This document shows, piece by piece, positions 8,073 through 17,876 of a DNA stretch of 64,000 bases. Position 1 is the stretch's first letter. Each line of letters begins with the position of its first letter. The DNA comes from Campylobacter sp. RM16704 (lineage in GTDB: Bacteria > Campylobacterota > Campylobacteria > Campylobacterales > Campylobacteraceae). The stretch lies in the NCBI RefSeq assembly GCF_000816245.1, contig NZ_CP007769.1, forward strand, positions 962,464 through 1,026,463. The letters run 5' to 3'. A program made the translations under genes and the position numbers. The notes under the pieces were generated by a model that saw nothing but the letters and a program-made list of their open reading frames with translations, was not told where the DNA came from and did no database searches.

Positions 8073-8857
8073 AATTGATTTACAATTCCTAGCATATCAT
8101 CACTTGTTGTAATTGCTTTTGAGCCTGCCTCGTAAGCTCTTTGTCCTGTGATAAGATCAGTCATTTCTTCAACAAGCTGAACATTGCTAAGCTCTACAAA
8201 ACCATGCTTAATAGGAGAAAAACCATTTTCACCTGCAATACCTGCAATAGGTGCTCCGCTTGCATCAGTTTCTACTAAAAGATTATCTCCTAATGCATGC
8301 AAACCTGCAGGATTTATAAAATTTACAAGTTCAATTTGACCTATTTGAGTTTCAGCTGTATTTCCTGGTTGCATTACTGAAATAGTTCCATCACTTGCAA
8401 CATTAATAGCTGTTGCATCTTCTGGTATAGTCATCTCTGGTAAAAGTCTATATCCATCTGAATTTACAATATTTCCTTCTGCATCTTTTGTAAATTGACC
8501 ATTTCTAGTATAAGCTATGGTTCCATCAGGCATTTGAATTTGAAAAAACCCATTATTACCCACTATAGCCATATCAAGTCCTGCTGTTGAAGTTTGCTTT
8601 AAACTACCTTCACTAAAAATTTTACTAATAGCAGTTACTCTTGAACCAAGTCCAACCTCAATACCACTTGGATGTTTTGTTGTGCTTGAAGTTGAAGTAC
8701 CTGCATATTTCATCGTTTGATACATCAAATCTGCAAATTCTGCACGTGACTTTTTATAACCTACTGTATTAACATTTGAAATATTATTTGATGTTACATC
8801 AATCTGAGTTTGTTGTGATACCATCCCTGATGCTGCTGTATATAATGATCTTAACAT
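8063..8857 (-). CDS. flgG: FlgG, flagellar distal rod protein
   Basis: 264 residues, the normal length. The rod/hook N-terminal heptad region is clear (SLYTAASGMVSQQTQID, then SNNISNVNTVGYKK), and so is the C-terminal rod motif (SNVQLVEEMTDLITGQRAYE). It polymerises to form the distal rod crossing the periplasm and outer membrane and is exported by the flagellar secretion system. It follows flgG2 by 17 bp and shares its sigma-54 promoter and the terminator at its 3' end. Confidence 0.97.
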   Translation of the reverse strand: MLRSLYTAASGMVSQQTQIDVTSNNISNVNTVGYKKSRAEFADLMYQTMKYAGTSTSSTTKHPSGIEVGLGSRVTAISKIFSEGSLKQTSTAGLDMAIVGNNGFFQIQMPDGTIAYTRNGQFTKDAEGNIVNSDGYRLLPEMTIPEDATAINVASDGTISVMQPGNTAETQIGQIELVNFINPAGLHALGDNLLVETDASGAPIAGIAGENGFSPIKHGFVELSNVQLVEEMTDLITGQRAYEAGSKAITTSDDMLGIVNQLKR

Positions 8858-8874
8858 TTTATCTATCCTTAGTT

Positions 8875-9687
8875 TTATTTAGTACTTGCTAATTTATTAA
8901 TAGCTTCTTGATTTAAATCATCCATATGAGATGTCATGACCTTTTGATACATCTCAACCATTCTATTCGCTTCGATTAATCCTACCATTTCTGTAACTGG
9001 ATTAACATTTGATCCTTGAGTAAAACCTTGCTTAATGGCGTTTGAATTTGGCAAATCTCTAATTTTGTTTAAATTATCGATTTTATACATATTATCGCCA
9101 TCTTTTTGTAAATCTCTTAAGTCATCAACTTGTGCTACGAATAATCTTGCTATATCTTGATTAGACGCACTAATGATTCCATTTTTATCTACATTAATAA
9201 AAGAATTAGAATCTTCTATTCGTATTTCACCTAATTCCGGATTACTAAAATAATCACTGCTTAAAACTCTATATCCTTGACGATTTACCAAATAACCCTC
9301 ATCGTCAAGTTGAAAATTTCCATCTTGGCTTAATCTTACTTCGCCATTATTTGTTTTAATTAAGTAAAAAGTATCTTCACGAGTTAAAGCTAAATCCAAA
9401 GGATTGTGTGTCATTTTCATTGAACCCACACTAAAATTTGTATAAACATGATTAACCTGTGGAACCCTATCTATGGTTGTATTGACAAATCTAGAAGCAT
9501 CCCTAGTATGATTTTGTATAGGTAACTCATCTTGAGTTTCTTTAAAAATCCTTTTAAAATCTGCAATAACAACATTATCCCTTTTATACCCACTTGTATT
9601 GACATTTGCTAAATTGTTTGTTACTACATCTAAACGATTAAATTGAGTAACCATAGCACCTGTAGCTTGATAATAACCATTTTGCAT
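8875..9687 (-). CDS. flgG2: FlgF/FlgG2-type flagellar rod protein
   Basis: 270 residues with the rod N-terminus (MQNGYYQATGAMVTQFNRLD, TNNLANVNTSGYKR) and the C-terminal rod motif (GSNVNPVTEMVGLIEANRMVEMYQ). It is shorter and more diverged in the middle than FlgG, as FlgF proximal-rod proteins are; Campylobacter annotations call this gene flgG2. It is first in the operon, with a consensus sigma-54 promoter 39-53 bases before its ATG. Confidence 0.93.
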   Translation of the reverse strand: MQNGYYQATGAMVTQFNRLDVVTNNLANVNTSGYKRDNVVIADFKRIFKETQDELPIQNHTRDASRFVNTTIDRVPQVNHVYTNFSVGSMKMTHNPLDLALTREDTFYLIKTNNGEVRLSQDGNFQLDDEGYLVNRQGYRVLSSDYFSNPELGEIRIEDSNSFINVDKNGIISASNQDIARLFVAQVDDLRDLQKDGDNMYKIDNLNKIRDLPNSNAIKQGFTQGSNVNPVTEMVGLIEANRMVEMYQKVMTSHMDDLNQEAINKLASTK

Positions 9688-9725
9688 TATTTTTCCTATT
9701 TAAAATCTTGATTTTGTCAATATAA

Positions 9726-9740
9726 AGCAAAATATGTTCC
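9726..9740 (-). promoter_or_regulatory. sigma-54 (RpoN) promoter of flgG2-flgG
   Basis: On the minus strand GGAACATATTTTGCT gives GG and GC separated by exactly 10 bases, the -24/-12 pattern of sigma-54. This is the class that drives rod and hook genes in Campylobacter under FlgSR control. Transcription should start near 9714. Confidence 0.9.
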
Positions 9741-9775
9741 AAAATATTTTTATTTATTTTTAATTAATTTTTAGG

Positions 9776-9781
9776 CATAAT
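9776..9781 (+). promoter_or_regulatory. candidate -10 box of rpoD
   Basis: CATAAT preceded by a T-rich run, 42 bases before the rpoD ATG. One base off consensus and no -35, so weak evidence. The ribosome site AAGGAG before ATG is clear. Confidence 0.35.
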
Positions 9782-9822
9782 GACCAATTTTACACTTAAA
9801 TTACAACACTCAAGGAGTAATC

Positions 9823-11700
9823 ATGGCTAATGAAACTAATACTTTAGAAGAACTTTTTAAAGAAAATTCCAAAGATTATATCACATATGAAAAACTTGTC
9901 AAGTATTTATCAAAACTTCCCAATACAAGTAGTGCCAAAAAAATCCGTGATTTAATGAATAAATATAAGGTAGAATTAATATCTTCAGCAGAAATTGCAA
10001 AGAAAAAAAATTTAGAAGAAGCAAAAAAACTACAAGAAGAAAAACAAAAGCTACAAGACATAAGCTTAGAAAATGAATTTGATTTAGCTAATGAGAATGA
10101 TTTACTTGAATGGAGTCGATCTGATTCTCCTGTAAGAATGTATTTAAGAGAAATGGGACAAATTTCACTTTTAAATAAAGATGAAGAAATTGAAATTTCT
10201 AAAAAAATTGAACTAGGTGAAGATATTATTATTGATGCTTTTTGCTCTGTGCCTTATTTAATCGACTTTATTCTTGATTATAAAGAACCTTTAATAAATA
10301 GAGAAAGAAGAGTTAAAGAACTTTTTAAAAGTTTTGAGGATGATGAAAAAAATGATGATGAAAAAAATGATGATGAAATAGATAGTGAAGAAGAAAATGA
10401 AAATGAAGAAAATGAAAATTCCAATGACAAGAAACCCAAAAAAACAAATAAGAAAGAAGATGAAAGAACTCTAAAAGTTATAGAAAGTTTTAAAGCTTTA
10501 GAAAAAGCTAAAAAAGAATGGTTAAAAACTATATCTACTATTAATGCAGAAAATAGTGATGATGGATTATTAGATAAATTAGTAATAGCTTTTAAGAAAA
10601 ATATATTAAAAGAAAAATTAATGGATCTTGGTCCAACCTCAAAACTTATTTCTGAAATAGTAAAATCCATGGAAACAGCATTAAAAAGCGATGAAGAATT
10701 TGATAAAGAATTAAAACGTTTAGAATATCGTTTACCGATGTTTTCCGAAGAGTTAAAACAAAGACATCAAGATATTTTAAAAGATATAACCAAACTTAGT
10801 AAAGAAGAAATTACAGAACGAGCACTAGAAACTACTATGGTTAGTACTTACATGGAGATTAAAAAACTTATTCAAACCAAAGAAGCTAGCCAAAATTCTT
10901 TTGATCTAGAAAAAGATCAATTAAAAGAAATTTTAGAACAAATCAAACGAGGTAAAAAAATATCCGATGAAGCTAAAACTAGAATGGCAAAATCAAATTT
11001 ACGCTTGGTTGTAAGCATTGCTAAAAGATACACCAATCGTGGGTTACCATTTTTAGATTTAATCCAAGAAGGCAATATAGGCTTAATGAAAGCTGTTGAT
11101 AAATTTGAATATAAACGCGGTTATAAATTTTCAACTTATGCAACTTGGTGGATTAGACAAGCCATCTCAAGAGCAATTGCAGATCAAGCAAGGACAATTA
11201 GAATTCCTATTCATATGATAGAAACTATCAATCAAATTAATAAAATTATTCGTGAACATCTACAAAAAGAAGGTAAAGAACCTGATGTTAGTATTATTGC
11301 TAAAGAAGTTGGACTTAGTATAGATAAAGTAAAACAAGTAATCAAAATCACCAAAGAACCAATTTCTCTTGAAGCACCTATTAGCAATGAAGATGATGGC
11401 AAATTTGGAGACTTTGTAGAAGATAGAACCTCGATTTCTCCTATGGATCATATTTTAAAAGATGATTTAAAAGAGCAAATTGATGATGTATTAGATCAAC
11501 TCAATGACAGGGAAAAAGCAGTTATTAGAATGCGTTTTGGTTTAATGGATGATGAAAGTGATAGAACTTTAGAAGAAATTGGCAAAGAGTTAAATGTTAC
11601 AAGAGAAAGAGTAAGACAAATAGAAAGTTCAGCTATAAAAAAACTCAAACATCCAAAAGTCGGTAGAAAACTTAAAAACTACATAGAAGGTTGGAAATAA
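9823..11700 (+). CDS. rpoD: RpoD, primary sigma factor (sigma-70)
   Basis: 625 residues. Region 1.2 starts near [11 protein letters not shown] (102-112). Regions 2.1-2.4 follow from about residue 387 ([17 protein letters not shown], then [14 protein letters not shown]-type core and [14 protein letters not shown]), then region 3, and region 4 with [10 protein letters not shown] near 590. The non-conserved region between 1.2 and 2 contains an acidic low-complexity stretch (about 172-202) built on tandem DDEKN units. It directs RNA polymerase to housekeeping promoters. The protein reads fully intact. Confidence 0.98.
   Translation: MANETNTLEELFKENSKDYITYEKLVKYLSKLPNTSSAKKIRDLMNKYKVELISSAEIAKKKNLEEAKKLQEEKQKLQDISLENEFDLANENDLLEWSRSDSPVRMYLREMGQISLLNKDEEIEISKKIELGEDIIIDAFCSVPYLIDFILDYKEPLINRERRVKELFKSFEDDEKNDDEKNDDEIDSEEENENEENENSNDKKPKKTNKKEDERTLKVIESFKALEKAKKEWLKTISTINAENSDDGLLDKLVIAFKKNILKEKLMDLGPTSKLISEIVKSMETALKSDEEFDKELKRLEYRLPMFSEELKQRHQDILKDITKLSKEEITERALETTMVSTYMEIKKLIQTKEASQNSFDLEKDQLKEILEQIKRGKKISDEAKTRMAKSNLRLVVSIAKRYTNRGLPFLDLIQEGNIGLMKAVDKFEYKRGYKFSTYATWWIRQAISRAIADQARTIRIPIHMIETINQINKIIREHLQKEGKEPDVSIIAKEVGLSIDKVKQVIKITKEPISLEAPISNEDDGKFGDFVEDRTSISPMDHILKDDLKEQIDDVLDQLNDREKAVIRMRFGLMDDESDRTLEEIGKELNVTRERVRQIESSAIKKLKHPKVGRKLKNYIEGWK
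10339..10378 (+). repeat. 15-bp tandem repeat inside rpoD (2.7 copies)
   Basis: Unit gatgatgaaaaaaat at 10339-10353 and 10354-10368, followed by a partial copy to 10378. Being a multiple of three it encodes repeated DDEKN and can change copy number without breaking the sigma factor. Confidence 0.9.
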
Positions 11701-11726
11701 TCCTTGCTAATAAAAAAGCAAGGATT
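11699..11726. terminator. bidirectional hairpin between rpoD and ppk
   Basis: Perfect 10-bp stem AATCCTTGCT / AGCAAGGATT with an 8-base A-rich loop (11709-11716), placed between the convergent stop codons; the ppk TAA is inside it. The trailing U-tract is weak on both strands. Confidence 0.7.
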
Positions 11727-13818
11727 AGCTATCTTTAAAAAGCTTAGTTGCCAAATGCGTAGCTCTACTATGATCAGTATCCTTTTTCAAAGTGTTAAAA
11801 ATTCTACTAATATACTCTTCTAGAATTTGTTGAGAATTATTAGTTTTTTCTCCCTCTCTTAAAGTGATTTTACGATACCTTTTTTCACTATCTAATTCAT
11901 AAGCTAAATCATTATCGCTTAATTGTAATTTTAAAATTTGAGCTAATTTTGCACGAGAATGCTCATCAAATATAGGAGTCATCAACTCTAGTCTTCTTTC
12001 TAAATTTCTTGGCATCCAATCGGCACTTGATATAAAATAATTTGGTGCCGTATGCTTAAAATATAAAATTCTAGCATGCTCTAAATATTTTCCCACTATA
12101 CTCCTAACCTTTATATTTTCACTATATCCTTTTACTCCAGGTCTTAAACAACAAATTCCACGCACAATAAGATCTATTTTAACACCCTTATTTGAAGCTT
12201 CATATAAAGCCTTAATCACATCTCCATCTACTAAAGCATTCATTTTGGCTATAATTACACCTTCTTTTCCATAATTTGCTTCAGCATTTATCATATCTAA
12301 AATTCTTTCTTTAATTTGTTTTGGACTCATTGATAAAGTTTTTAAACGACGGCTTTTGCTATATCCTGAAAGAATATGAAAAAAAGTTGTTGTATCTTGT
12401 GAATATTCTTCTTTGGAAGTAAAATAACTCACATCAGTATAAATTTTTGCCGAGCTTGCATTATAATTTCCTGTACTTAAATGATTATAAATTTTTAACT
12501 TTTCTCCTTCTTTTCTAATCACTTGAGCAACTTTTGCATGAACTTTAAAACCTGTAATACCATATATAACATGAGCTCCTGCATTTTCTAATGATTTTGC
12601 CCAATGTAAGTTATTTTCCTCATCAAAACGTGCTTTTAACTCCACCATTACAGTAACTTGTTTACCATCACTTGCTGCATCAATTAAAGCTTGAACTATG
12701 TTTGAGTTTTTTTCTACCCTATAAAGGGTCATTCTTATAGAAACAACCTTAGGATCTTTACTTGCTTCTTTGATAAATTGATACACAGGCTCAAAGCTTT
12801 CATAAGGCTGTATAGCCAAAATATCTTGTTTATCTATTGCACTAAAAATCGAAACATTATCCCCAAAAGGTGGTAGAATTTTTGGCGTATATACAGGATT
12901 TAATAAATGTGTAAATTCTTTATTAGAAATGATTTGCCATAATGATGGTAAATTTAAAAGTATATTATATTGATAAATATCTTTATGAAAAATATTCATA
13001 TGAGAACTTAAAAATTCAATCAACTGCTCATCTGCACCTTTTTCTATTTGTAAGCGTATAAAAGCACCTTTTCTACGAAGTTTTAAACCCTGCTCTAAAA
13101 TCAGCATAAAATCATCAGCTTCTTCTTCTTCTATCTCCATATCCGCATTTCTGGTTACTCTAAAAGCAGCCGAAGATAAAAGCTTATAACCTGGAAAAAT
13201 ATGCTCTGTATGATGACGCACTATACTTTCTATAGGCACATAAATGTTAGAACTTACTTGATAAAATCTTGGCAAAACCCTAGGTATGCGTATCATGCCA
13301 AATTTTAAAAGTTCAGGATGCATAGGATCACAAAGTTTTACCGCCAAAGAAAAAGAAAGATTATTTAAATGTGGAAAAGGATGGGTTGCATCAACGGCAA
13401 TAGGCACTATCACAGGAAAAATATTAGAAAAAAAATGCTCGTTACATTGTTGTTTTAAATCCTCATCAAGCTCTTCATATAAGCGAATAAACAAATTCTC
13501 TTTTTCTAAATCTTGAGTGATTTTAGTAAAATACTGTTCTACTACATATTTTTCTTCATGTAAATAATTTCTAATAGCTTTAAGCTGTGCAAGTGGTGTC
13601 ATTTCATCATTACTTGCTGTGCTTATTCCTGCTACAAAAAGCTGTTTTAAACCAGCCACTCTTATCATATAAAATTCATCTAAATTAGTACAATATATAG
13701 CTATAAATTTAAGTTTTTCAAGCAAAGGAAGATCTTTAGAGCATTGATCTAAAACACGAGAGTTAAATGCAAGCCAAGAAAGTTCTCTATTGATATACAT
13801 TGATGGTTGAATTTGCAT
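11725..13818 (-). CDS. ppk: Ppk1, polyphosphate kinase
   Basis: 697 residues. It reversibly makes inorganic polyphosphate from ATP; in Campylobacter polyphosphate affects stress survival and virulence. The N-terminus [16 protein letters not shown] is the family signature. The phosphorylated histidine is in VHAKVAQV (near residue 427), and the second active-site region ([33 protein letters not shown]) is intact. It is alone on the minus strand, convergent with rpoD and divergent from nrfH. Confidence 0.97.
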   Translation of the reverse strand: MQIQPSMYINRELSWLAFNSRVLDQCSKDLPLLEKLKFIAIYCTNLDEFYMIRVAGLKQLFVAGISTASNDEMTPLAQLKAIRNYLHEEKYVVEQYFTKITQDLEKENLFIRLYEELDEDLKQQCNEHFFSNIFPVIVPIAVDATHPFPHLNNLSFSLAVKLCDPMHPELLKFGMIRIPRVLPRFYQVSSNIYVPIESIVRHHTEHIFPGYKLLSSAAFRVTRNADMEIEEEEADDFMLILEQGLKLRRKGAFIRLQIEKGADEQLIEFLSSHMNIFHKDIYQYNILLNLPSLWQIISNKEFTHLLNPVYTPKILPPFGDNVSIFSAIDKQDILAIQPYESFEPVYQFIKEASKDPKVVSIRMTLYRVEKNSNIVQALIDAASDGKQVTVMVELKARFDEENNLHWAKSLENAGAHVIYGITGFKVHAKVAQVIRKEGEKLKIYNHLSTGNYNASSAKIYTDVSYFTSKEEYSQDTTTFFHILSGYSKSRRLKTLSMSPKQIKERILDMINAEANYGKEGVIIAKMNALVDGDVIKALYEASNKGVKIDLIVRGICCLRPGVKGYSENIKVRSIVGKYLEHARILYFKHTAPNYFISSADWMPRNLERRLELMTPIFDEHSRAKLAQILKLQLSDNDLAYELDSEKRYRKITLREGEKTNNSQQILEEYISRIFNTLKKDTDHSRATHLATKLFKDS

Positions 13819-13991
13819 AATACACCTGCCTTATTTTCTAGTATTCATATTTTAATATTTCTTTTATTAAAATTTATTTTATTTTTATAATAGTAAATAA
13901 ATTTATATAAAAAATAATATTTTTTTATCTTATTAAAAAAAATACAAATGAATGATAAATTTATATTTATTTTTTAAGTTTTATAGTGTAA

Positions 13992-13997
13992 TATAAT
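13992..13997 (+). promoter_or_regulatory. candidate -10 box of nrfHA
   Basis: TATAAT on the plus strand 46 bases before the nrfH start codon. The 224-bp divergent gap from ppk (13819-14042) is A/T-rich. Apart from this box and the AAAGGAGAG ribosome site (14031-14039) I see no defined operator. Confidence 0.5.
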
Positions 13998-14042
13998 TAA
14001 ACATAAGTTCTTGCAACTTAAACTTCATTCAAAGGAGAGACT

Positions 14043-14537
14043 TTGAAAAAAGCAAACTCAAAACTTTTTGCTGTTTTCCTCTTCTTGCTTGTAATTTTAG
14101 CAGGAGTTGGAATGTATACTTTCCATAATGCTAAAGGCACTTCTTATTTTAGCGATGCCAGTGAAAGCTGTAATAACTGTCATATTATGAACGAAGTTTA
14201 TAATGATTATTTAAAAGCTTCACACTCTAAAGAAGTTGATGGTAAATCAAGAGCAACCTGTAATGATTGTCATTTGCCACATAGCTTTTTTGAAAAATGG
14301 ATTGCTAAAGCTCAAAGTGGTTTAGGACATGCTTATGCATTTACTTTTAAACTTGATTCTTTACCTACGCATTTAAGTGCAAATGCAAAAAGTAAAGAAA
14401 TAATCCAAAATAATTGCATAGAATGCCATAAAGAAATTGCGAGCAACACTATCAACCCCACTCTAGATCCACACAAAGATAATTCTTTAAGTTGTGTATC
14501 TTGTCACCAAGGTGTTGGCCATAAGAGAGGATTTTAA
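14043..14537 (+). CDS. nrfH: NrfH, tetraheme quinol dehydrogenase of nitrite reductase
   Basis: 164 residues of the NapC/NirT family. One N-terminal membrane helix (about 8-28) anchors a periplasmic domain with four CxxCH heme motifs: C43, C73, C125 and C151. It oxidises menaquinol and passes electrons to NrfA. The start is TTG, chosen because AAAGGAGAG lies 5 bases upstream and because MKKANSKLF gives a proper basic N-terminus. It is 16 bp ahead of nrfA in a two-gene operon closed by a terminator. Confidence 0.95.
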   Translation: MKKANSKLFAVFLFLLVILAGVGMYTFHNAKGTSYFSDASESCNNCHIMNEVYNDYLKASHSKEVDGKSRATCNDCHLPHSFFEKWIAKAQSGLGHAYAFTFKLDSLPTHLSANAKSKEIIQNNCIECHKEIASNTINPTLDPHKDNSLSCVSCHQGVGHKRGF

Positions 14538-14553
14538 ATGAAAGGAGTAATTA

Positions 14554-16371
14554 ATGAATAATAAAGGCATTTTATATAGTGCTATAAGCGCTACTATAGT
14601 AGCTATTGCGGGCGTATTGTGGTTAAATCAAGATATCACAGCTAAAACAAATGATTCAGTGGGCGGAATCATTTCTCAAGAAATTGTAAAACTTGGCGAT
14701 GAAAATCCCACTTTTGATTACTGGGGAAAGAACTTTCCTGATTATTTAGATATGCATACAGCAGTGGAAAAACAAGCACCTAATGCAACAGAATTTGGTG
14801 GAAATTTAGCTTATTCAAAACTAATCCGCTATCCACAACTAACTGTTCTTTGGGCGGGTTATCCATTTAGCATTGATGCAAATGAAGAAAGAGGACATTT
14901 TTGGGTTCAAGTAGATCAAATGGATACAGCTAGAAATAACAAAGATTTCTTAAATGCACATGGCTTTGCAGGATTTGGTGGCCAACCAACAGCTTGTATG
15001 AACTGCCATAGTGGATGGACTCCTTGGCTTTTAAACAACACTGCAAAAGGTGATTGGGTGGCATTTAACTCTGCAAAATATTGGACTATGATTAAAACAG
15101 TTCCTGCGGTAAATGGAGCTAAAGAAAACTCACCTGAGCACAGTGGACCTCATGGTGGAAAAAGAATGGGTGTAACATGTGCAGATTGTCACAACCCAAC
15201 AGATATGAGTTTAAGACTTACAAGACCAGCTTTAATCAATGCATTAATTTCAAGAGGCTATGAAGCAGATGAAAAACAAGGCATTAAAGCTTCAAGAAGC
15301 GAGATGAGAACTTTAGTATGCTCTCAATGTCACGTTGAGTATTATTTCAAACCAACAGGTACTAAAGTAAAAACTATCGGCGAAAGTATTGCTAATGATA
15401 GTTCTAAAAAATGGTGGAATGGTACACAAAAAACTTACGATGAGTTTGACTCTTGGAGAGATGGAAATAAACCAATTGAAATTGAGGTTGATGGTATAGA
15501 GTTAACCTATCCATGGAGTGAGTGGAAAAAAGGTGAGCCATTTAGAATAGAAATGTTTGATGATTATTATGAAAAAAATAGAGAAAATTTCCCAAGTGAT
15601 TGGGTTCATAAAATCACTAAAGCACCTATGTTAAAAATTCAACACCCAGAAAGCGAGCTTTATAGTGGTGGAGTGCATGCTGCAAATGGTGTAAGTTGTG
15701 CAGATTGTCACATGCCTTATATTAGAAAAGGTGCGAAAAAAGTTACTAACCATAACATCACTTCACCTTTAGTTGATATTAACTCAGCTTGTAAAACTTG
15801 CCATACTCAAAGCGAAAGCTATCTAGCTAAACAAGTAAAAGATATTCAAAATTCAGTAGCTCATGATTTAAGAACAGCTGAATATTCTTTAGTAAGCTTG
15901 ATTAAAGATGTAGAAACTATTCGCGCAGAGCTTGGAAAAATGCCTAAATTCCAAACTAATGGCAAAGCAGATGATGCTAAAATTTCAGCTGAATTAAAAG
16001 AAGTATTAGAACTACATAGAAAATCTCAAGTAAGAGCAGACTTTATAGGTGCTGAAAACTCAACAGGATTCCACAATCCTAGAGAAGCTTCAAGAATGCT
16101 TTTACAATCAGTTGATATGTCAAGACAAGGACAAACTAAATTAGTAGAAATTGCAGCCAAAAATGGTATTAAAGATTTCAAAACTTCAAATTTAGGTTTT
16201 GAAGATATTCAAAAATTAAATCCAGGTGAAATTCACTATAAAGTAGATCTAAATGGCAACAAAGCAGGAGATCGCTACTATAAACACCAAGAAGTAAATG
16301 GTAATCCACCAGCAAAACTTCTTGAAGATGATAAAAATCTAAAACCTTATAATTATAAAGTAATAGATTAA
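14554..16371 (+). CDS. nrfA: NrfA, pentaheme cytochrome c nitrite reductase
   Basis: 605 residues, longer than the about 480 of E. coli NrfA because of a C-terminal extension. It reduces nitrite to ammonium in the periplasm with six electrons. There is an N-terminal export helix (about 5-24) and five heme-binding motifs at C148, C209, C256, C382 and C413, all CxxCH. The active-site heme (first motif, CMNCH) therefore has a His in place of the Lys ligand of the common CxxCK motif. Candidate active-site Tyr and His lie in CHVEYYF and KIQHPE (His364). Also likely protects against nitric oxide. Confidence 0.96.
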   Translation: MNNKGILYSAISATIVAIAGVLWLNQDITAKTNDSVGGIISQEIVKLGDENPTFDYWGKNFPDYLDMHTAVEKQAPNATEFGGNLAYSKLIRYPQLTVLWAGYPFSIDANEERGHFWVQVDQMDTARNNKDFLNAHGFAGFGGQPTACMNCHSGWTPWLLNNTAKGDWVAFNSAKYWTMIKTVPAVNGAKENSPEHSGPHGGKRMGVTCADCHNPTDMSLRLTRPALINALISRGYEADEKQGIKASRSEMRTLVCSQCHVEYYFKPTGTKVKTIGESIANDSSKKWWNGTQKTYDEFDSWRDGNKPIEIEVDGIELTYPWSEWKKGEPFRIEMFDDYYEKNRENFPSDWVHKITKAPMLKIQHPESELYSGGVHAANGVSCADCHMPYIRKGAKKVTNHNITSPLVDINSACKTCHTQSESYLAKQVKDIQNSVAHDLRTAEYSLVSLIKDVETIRAELGKMPKFQTNGKADDAKISAELKEVLELHRKSQVRADFIGAENSTGFHNPREASRMLLQSVDMSRQGQTKLVEIAAKNGIKDFKTSNLGFEDIQKLNPGEIHYKVDLNGNKAGDRYYKHQEVNGNPPAKLLEDDKNLKPYNYKVID

Positions 16372-16377
16372 TCATAC

Positions 16378-16401
16378 TAAACCCTCATAATCGAGGGTTT
16401 A
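16378..16401. terminator. bidirectional terminator between nrfA and thiC
   Basis: 9-bp stem TAAACCCTC / GAGGGTTTA with a 6-base loop (16387-16392), followed on the plus strand by TTCTTTTAT. It sits between two convergent genes and overlaps the thiC stop codon. Confidence 0.8.
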
Positions 16402-17695
16402 TTCTTTTATCAAACTTACATCCTCGCCTTTTAAAATTTTATTCATAGTATTCATAGCACACATTTTTCCACACATTGAACAAGAATTAAGCTCATCAGG
16501 TTTTCTTTCATTAAACATTTTCTTAGCCTTTTCTCCATCGATTGCTAATTTAAACATTTTTTCCCAATCAATATCTTGTCTAGCTTTACTCATTGCATCA
16601 TCTATTTTTCTTTCTTTAGGAAGTTTGGCTATATCTCCTGCATGAGCTGCTATTTTAGTCGCTACTATACCATCTCTTACATCTTCTAAATTTGGAAGTC
16701 TTAAATGCTCAGCAGGGGTTACATAGCAAAGTATATCAGCACCAGCTGCTGCTGCAACTGCTCCACCGATTGCTCCACTTATATGATCATATCCTGCGCC
16801 TATATCAGTAACTAATGGTCCTAAGACATAAAAAGGCGCCCCGTTGCAAATTCTTTTTTCAAGTTGCATATTAGCTTCTATTTCATTAATAGCCATATGA
16901 CCAGGTCCTTCTATCATTACTTGTACATCTTGAGTCCATGCTCTTTTAGTTAATAACGAAAGTTCGATAAGTTCAGCAATTTGAGCTCCATCGCTTGCAT
17001 CATGGGTACAACCAGGTCTTAGCGCATCACCCAAAGAAAGCGTCACATCAAATTCCTTACATATAGCAAGCAAATCATCATAATATTCATAGAATGGATT
17101 TTCAGCATTATTCATTTGCATCCAAGCATAAAGAACTGAACCTCCTCTTGAAACTATATTAGTAATCCTATTGCACTCTTTAAAAACCCTAGCAGCACGA
17201 GAATTTATCCCTGCATGAATTGTCATAAAATCCACTCCACTTTTAGCATGATGATATACTACATCTAAAAAATCTTTTGCCTTAATATCTTTTAAATCTT
17301 TTTCTAAAAATCCAACCGCATCATAAACAGGCACAGTGCCTATCATAGCTTTTGAAGTAGCAATTAATTCATCTCTAAAATGACTAGTTTTACCATAATT
17401 ACTAAGATCCATAATAGCTTCTATTAAATTTATGAGCCAATTCTACCTTTTTCATTTCTTCACTATAATCTACACAATCATTTGAAACACCTAAATTTAC
17501 ATTTACCTTTGTTTTAAGTCCATAGCCAATACCATTTGGGTCTAGTACTTTATGGTTGATATTTGCAGGAATGATGATTTTTCCATATGCTATATTTTCA
17601 AGCAAAAAATCTTCACCTACTTGCTCTTTTTGTGCAACAATTTGCATTTGTTTTGTGAAAATTCCTTCTTTTGCATAAGACATTTGAGTTTTCAT
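16399..17695 (-). pseudogene. thiC: thiC, phosphomethylpyrimidine synthase, split by a frameshift
   Basis: ThiC turns AIR into HMP-phosphate, the pyrimidine of thiamine, with a radical-SAM 4Fe-4S cluster. The N-terminal part (start 17695, MKTQMSYAKEGIFTKQMQIV) reads to AHKFN, then shifts into 6 foreign residues and a TAG near 17402. The rest is in another frame from about 17421 ([12 protein letters not shown]) to the stop at 16399 and ends with the cluster motif CSMCGKMC. Joining the frames needs two extra bases between AAT and GAA near 17421, giving an enzyme of about 430 residues. Both parts are otherwise well conserved, so the break is recent or a sequencing error. The upstream riboswitch looks intact. 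Confidence 0.88.
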
Positions 17696-17699
17696 TTAA

Positions 17700-17729
17700 A
17701 TTTATCCTTAAAATAAAATTTGGATAAAT
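17700..17729 (-). promoter_or_regulatory. ribosome-site-sequestering hairpin of the thiC leader
   Basis: 8-bp stem: ATTTATCC (17729-17722 read on the minus strand) can pair with GGATAAAT (17707-17700), which contains the GGA of the AAGGA ribosome site before the thiC ATG (17695). The same ATTTAT sequence recurs at the 3' side of the aptamer, so the hairpin can plausibly alternate with the aptamer's basal stem. Translational control is an inference. Confidence 0.6.
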
Positions 17730-17755
17730 GAAGGGTATGTGAGTAGTTGATAAAT

Positions 17756-17838
17756 TATCCCAACGCTAGCATTACCTAGTTCTGGTGCGGTCTAAGCTTT
17801 TAGCTTACTCTCAGCTTGTATCACAAGCTCCCGTCATT
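17756..17838 (-). promoter_or_regulatory. TPP riboswitch (THI element) ahead of thiC
   Basis: On the minus strand the conserved parts appear in order: ACGGGAGC near 17836, CTGAGAG near 17810, GACCGCACC near 17790, and CTAGGTAATGCTAGCGTTGGGA ending near 17758 (CUxxxUAAUGCxAGCGUxGGGA-type core). This is the standard TPP-binding fold, which lowers expression of thiamine genes when TPP is plentiful. It starts 39 bases after the dnaQ-like stop. Confidence 0.93.
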
Positions 17839-17849
17839 TATGCAAAGCA

Positions 17850-17855
17850 AGTATA
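17850..17855 (-). promoter_or_regulatory. candidate -10 box of the thiC leader
   Basis: TATACT on the minus strand about 12-15 bases before the first conserved riboswitch base, in the gap after the dnaQ-like stop. It would give thiC its own transcript start. One mismatch to consensus and no -35. Confidence 0.4.
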
Positions 17856-17876
17856 ACAATAAATACAAAACAAAGT

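Noticed and set aside
16399-17412. The C-terminal thiC frame (start MDLSNYGKT) as a separate gene
   Set aside because: The ATG is an internal Met of ThiC with no ribosome site, and the missing N-terminal part lies directly upstream in another frame.
17402-17425. Programmed ribosomal frameshift in thiC
   Set aside because: I see no slippery heptamer, stimulatory hairpin or internal ribosome-site-like sequence at the junction, and ThiC is not known to use recoding. A two-base loss is simpler.
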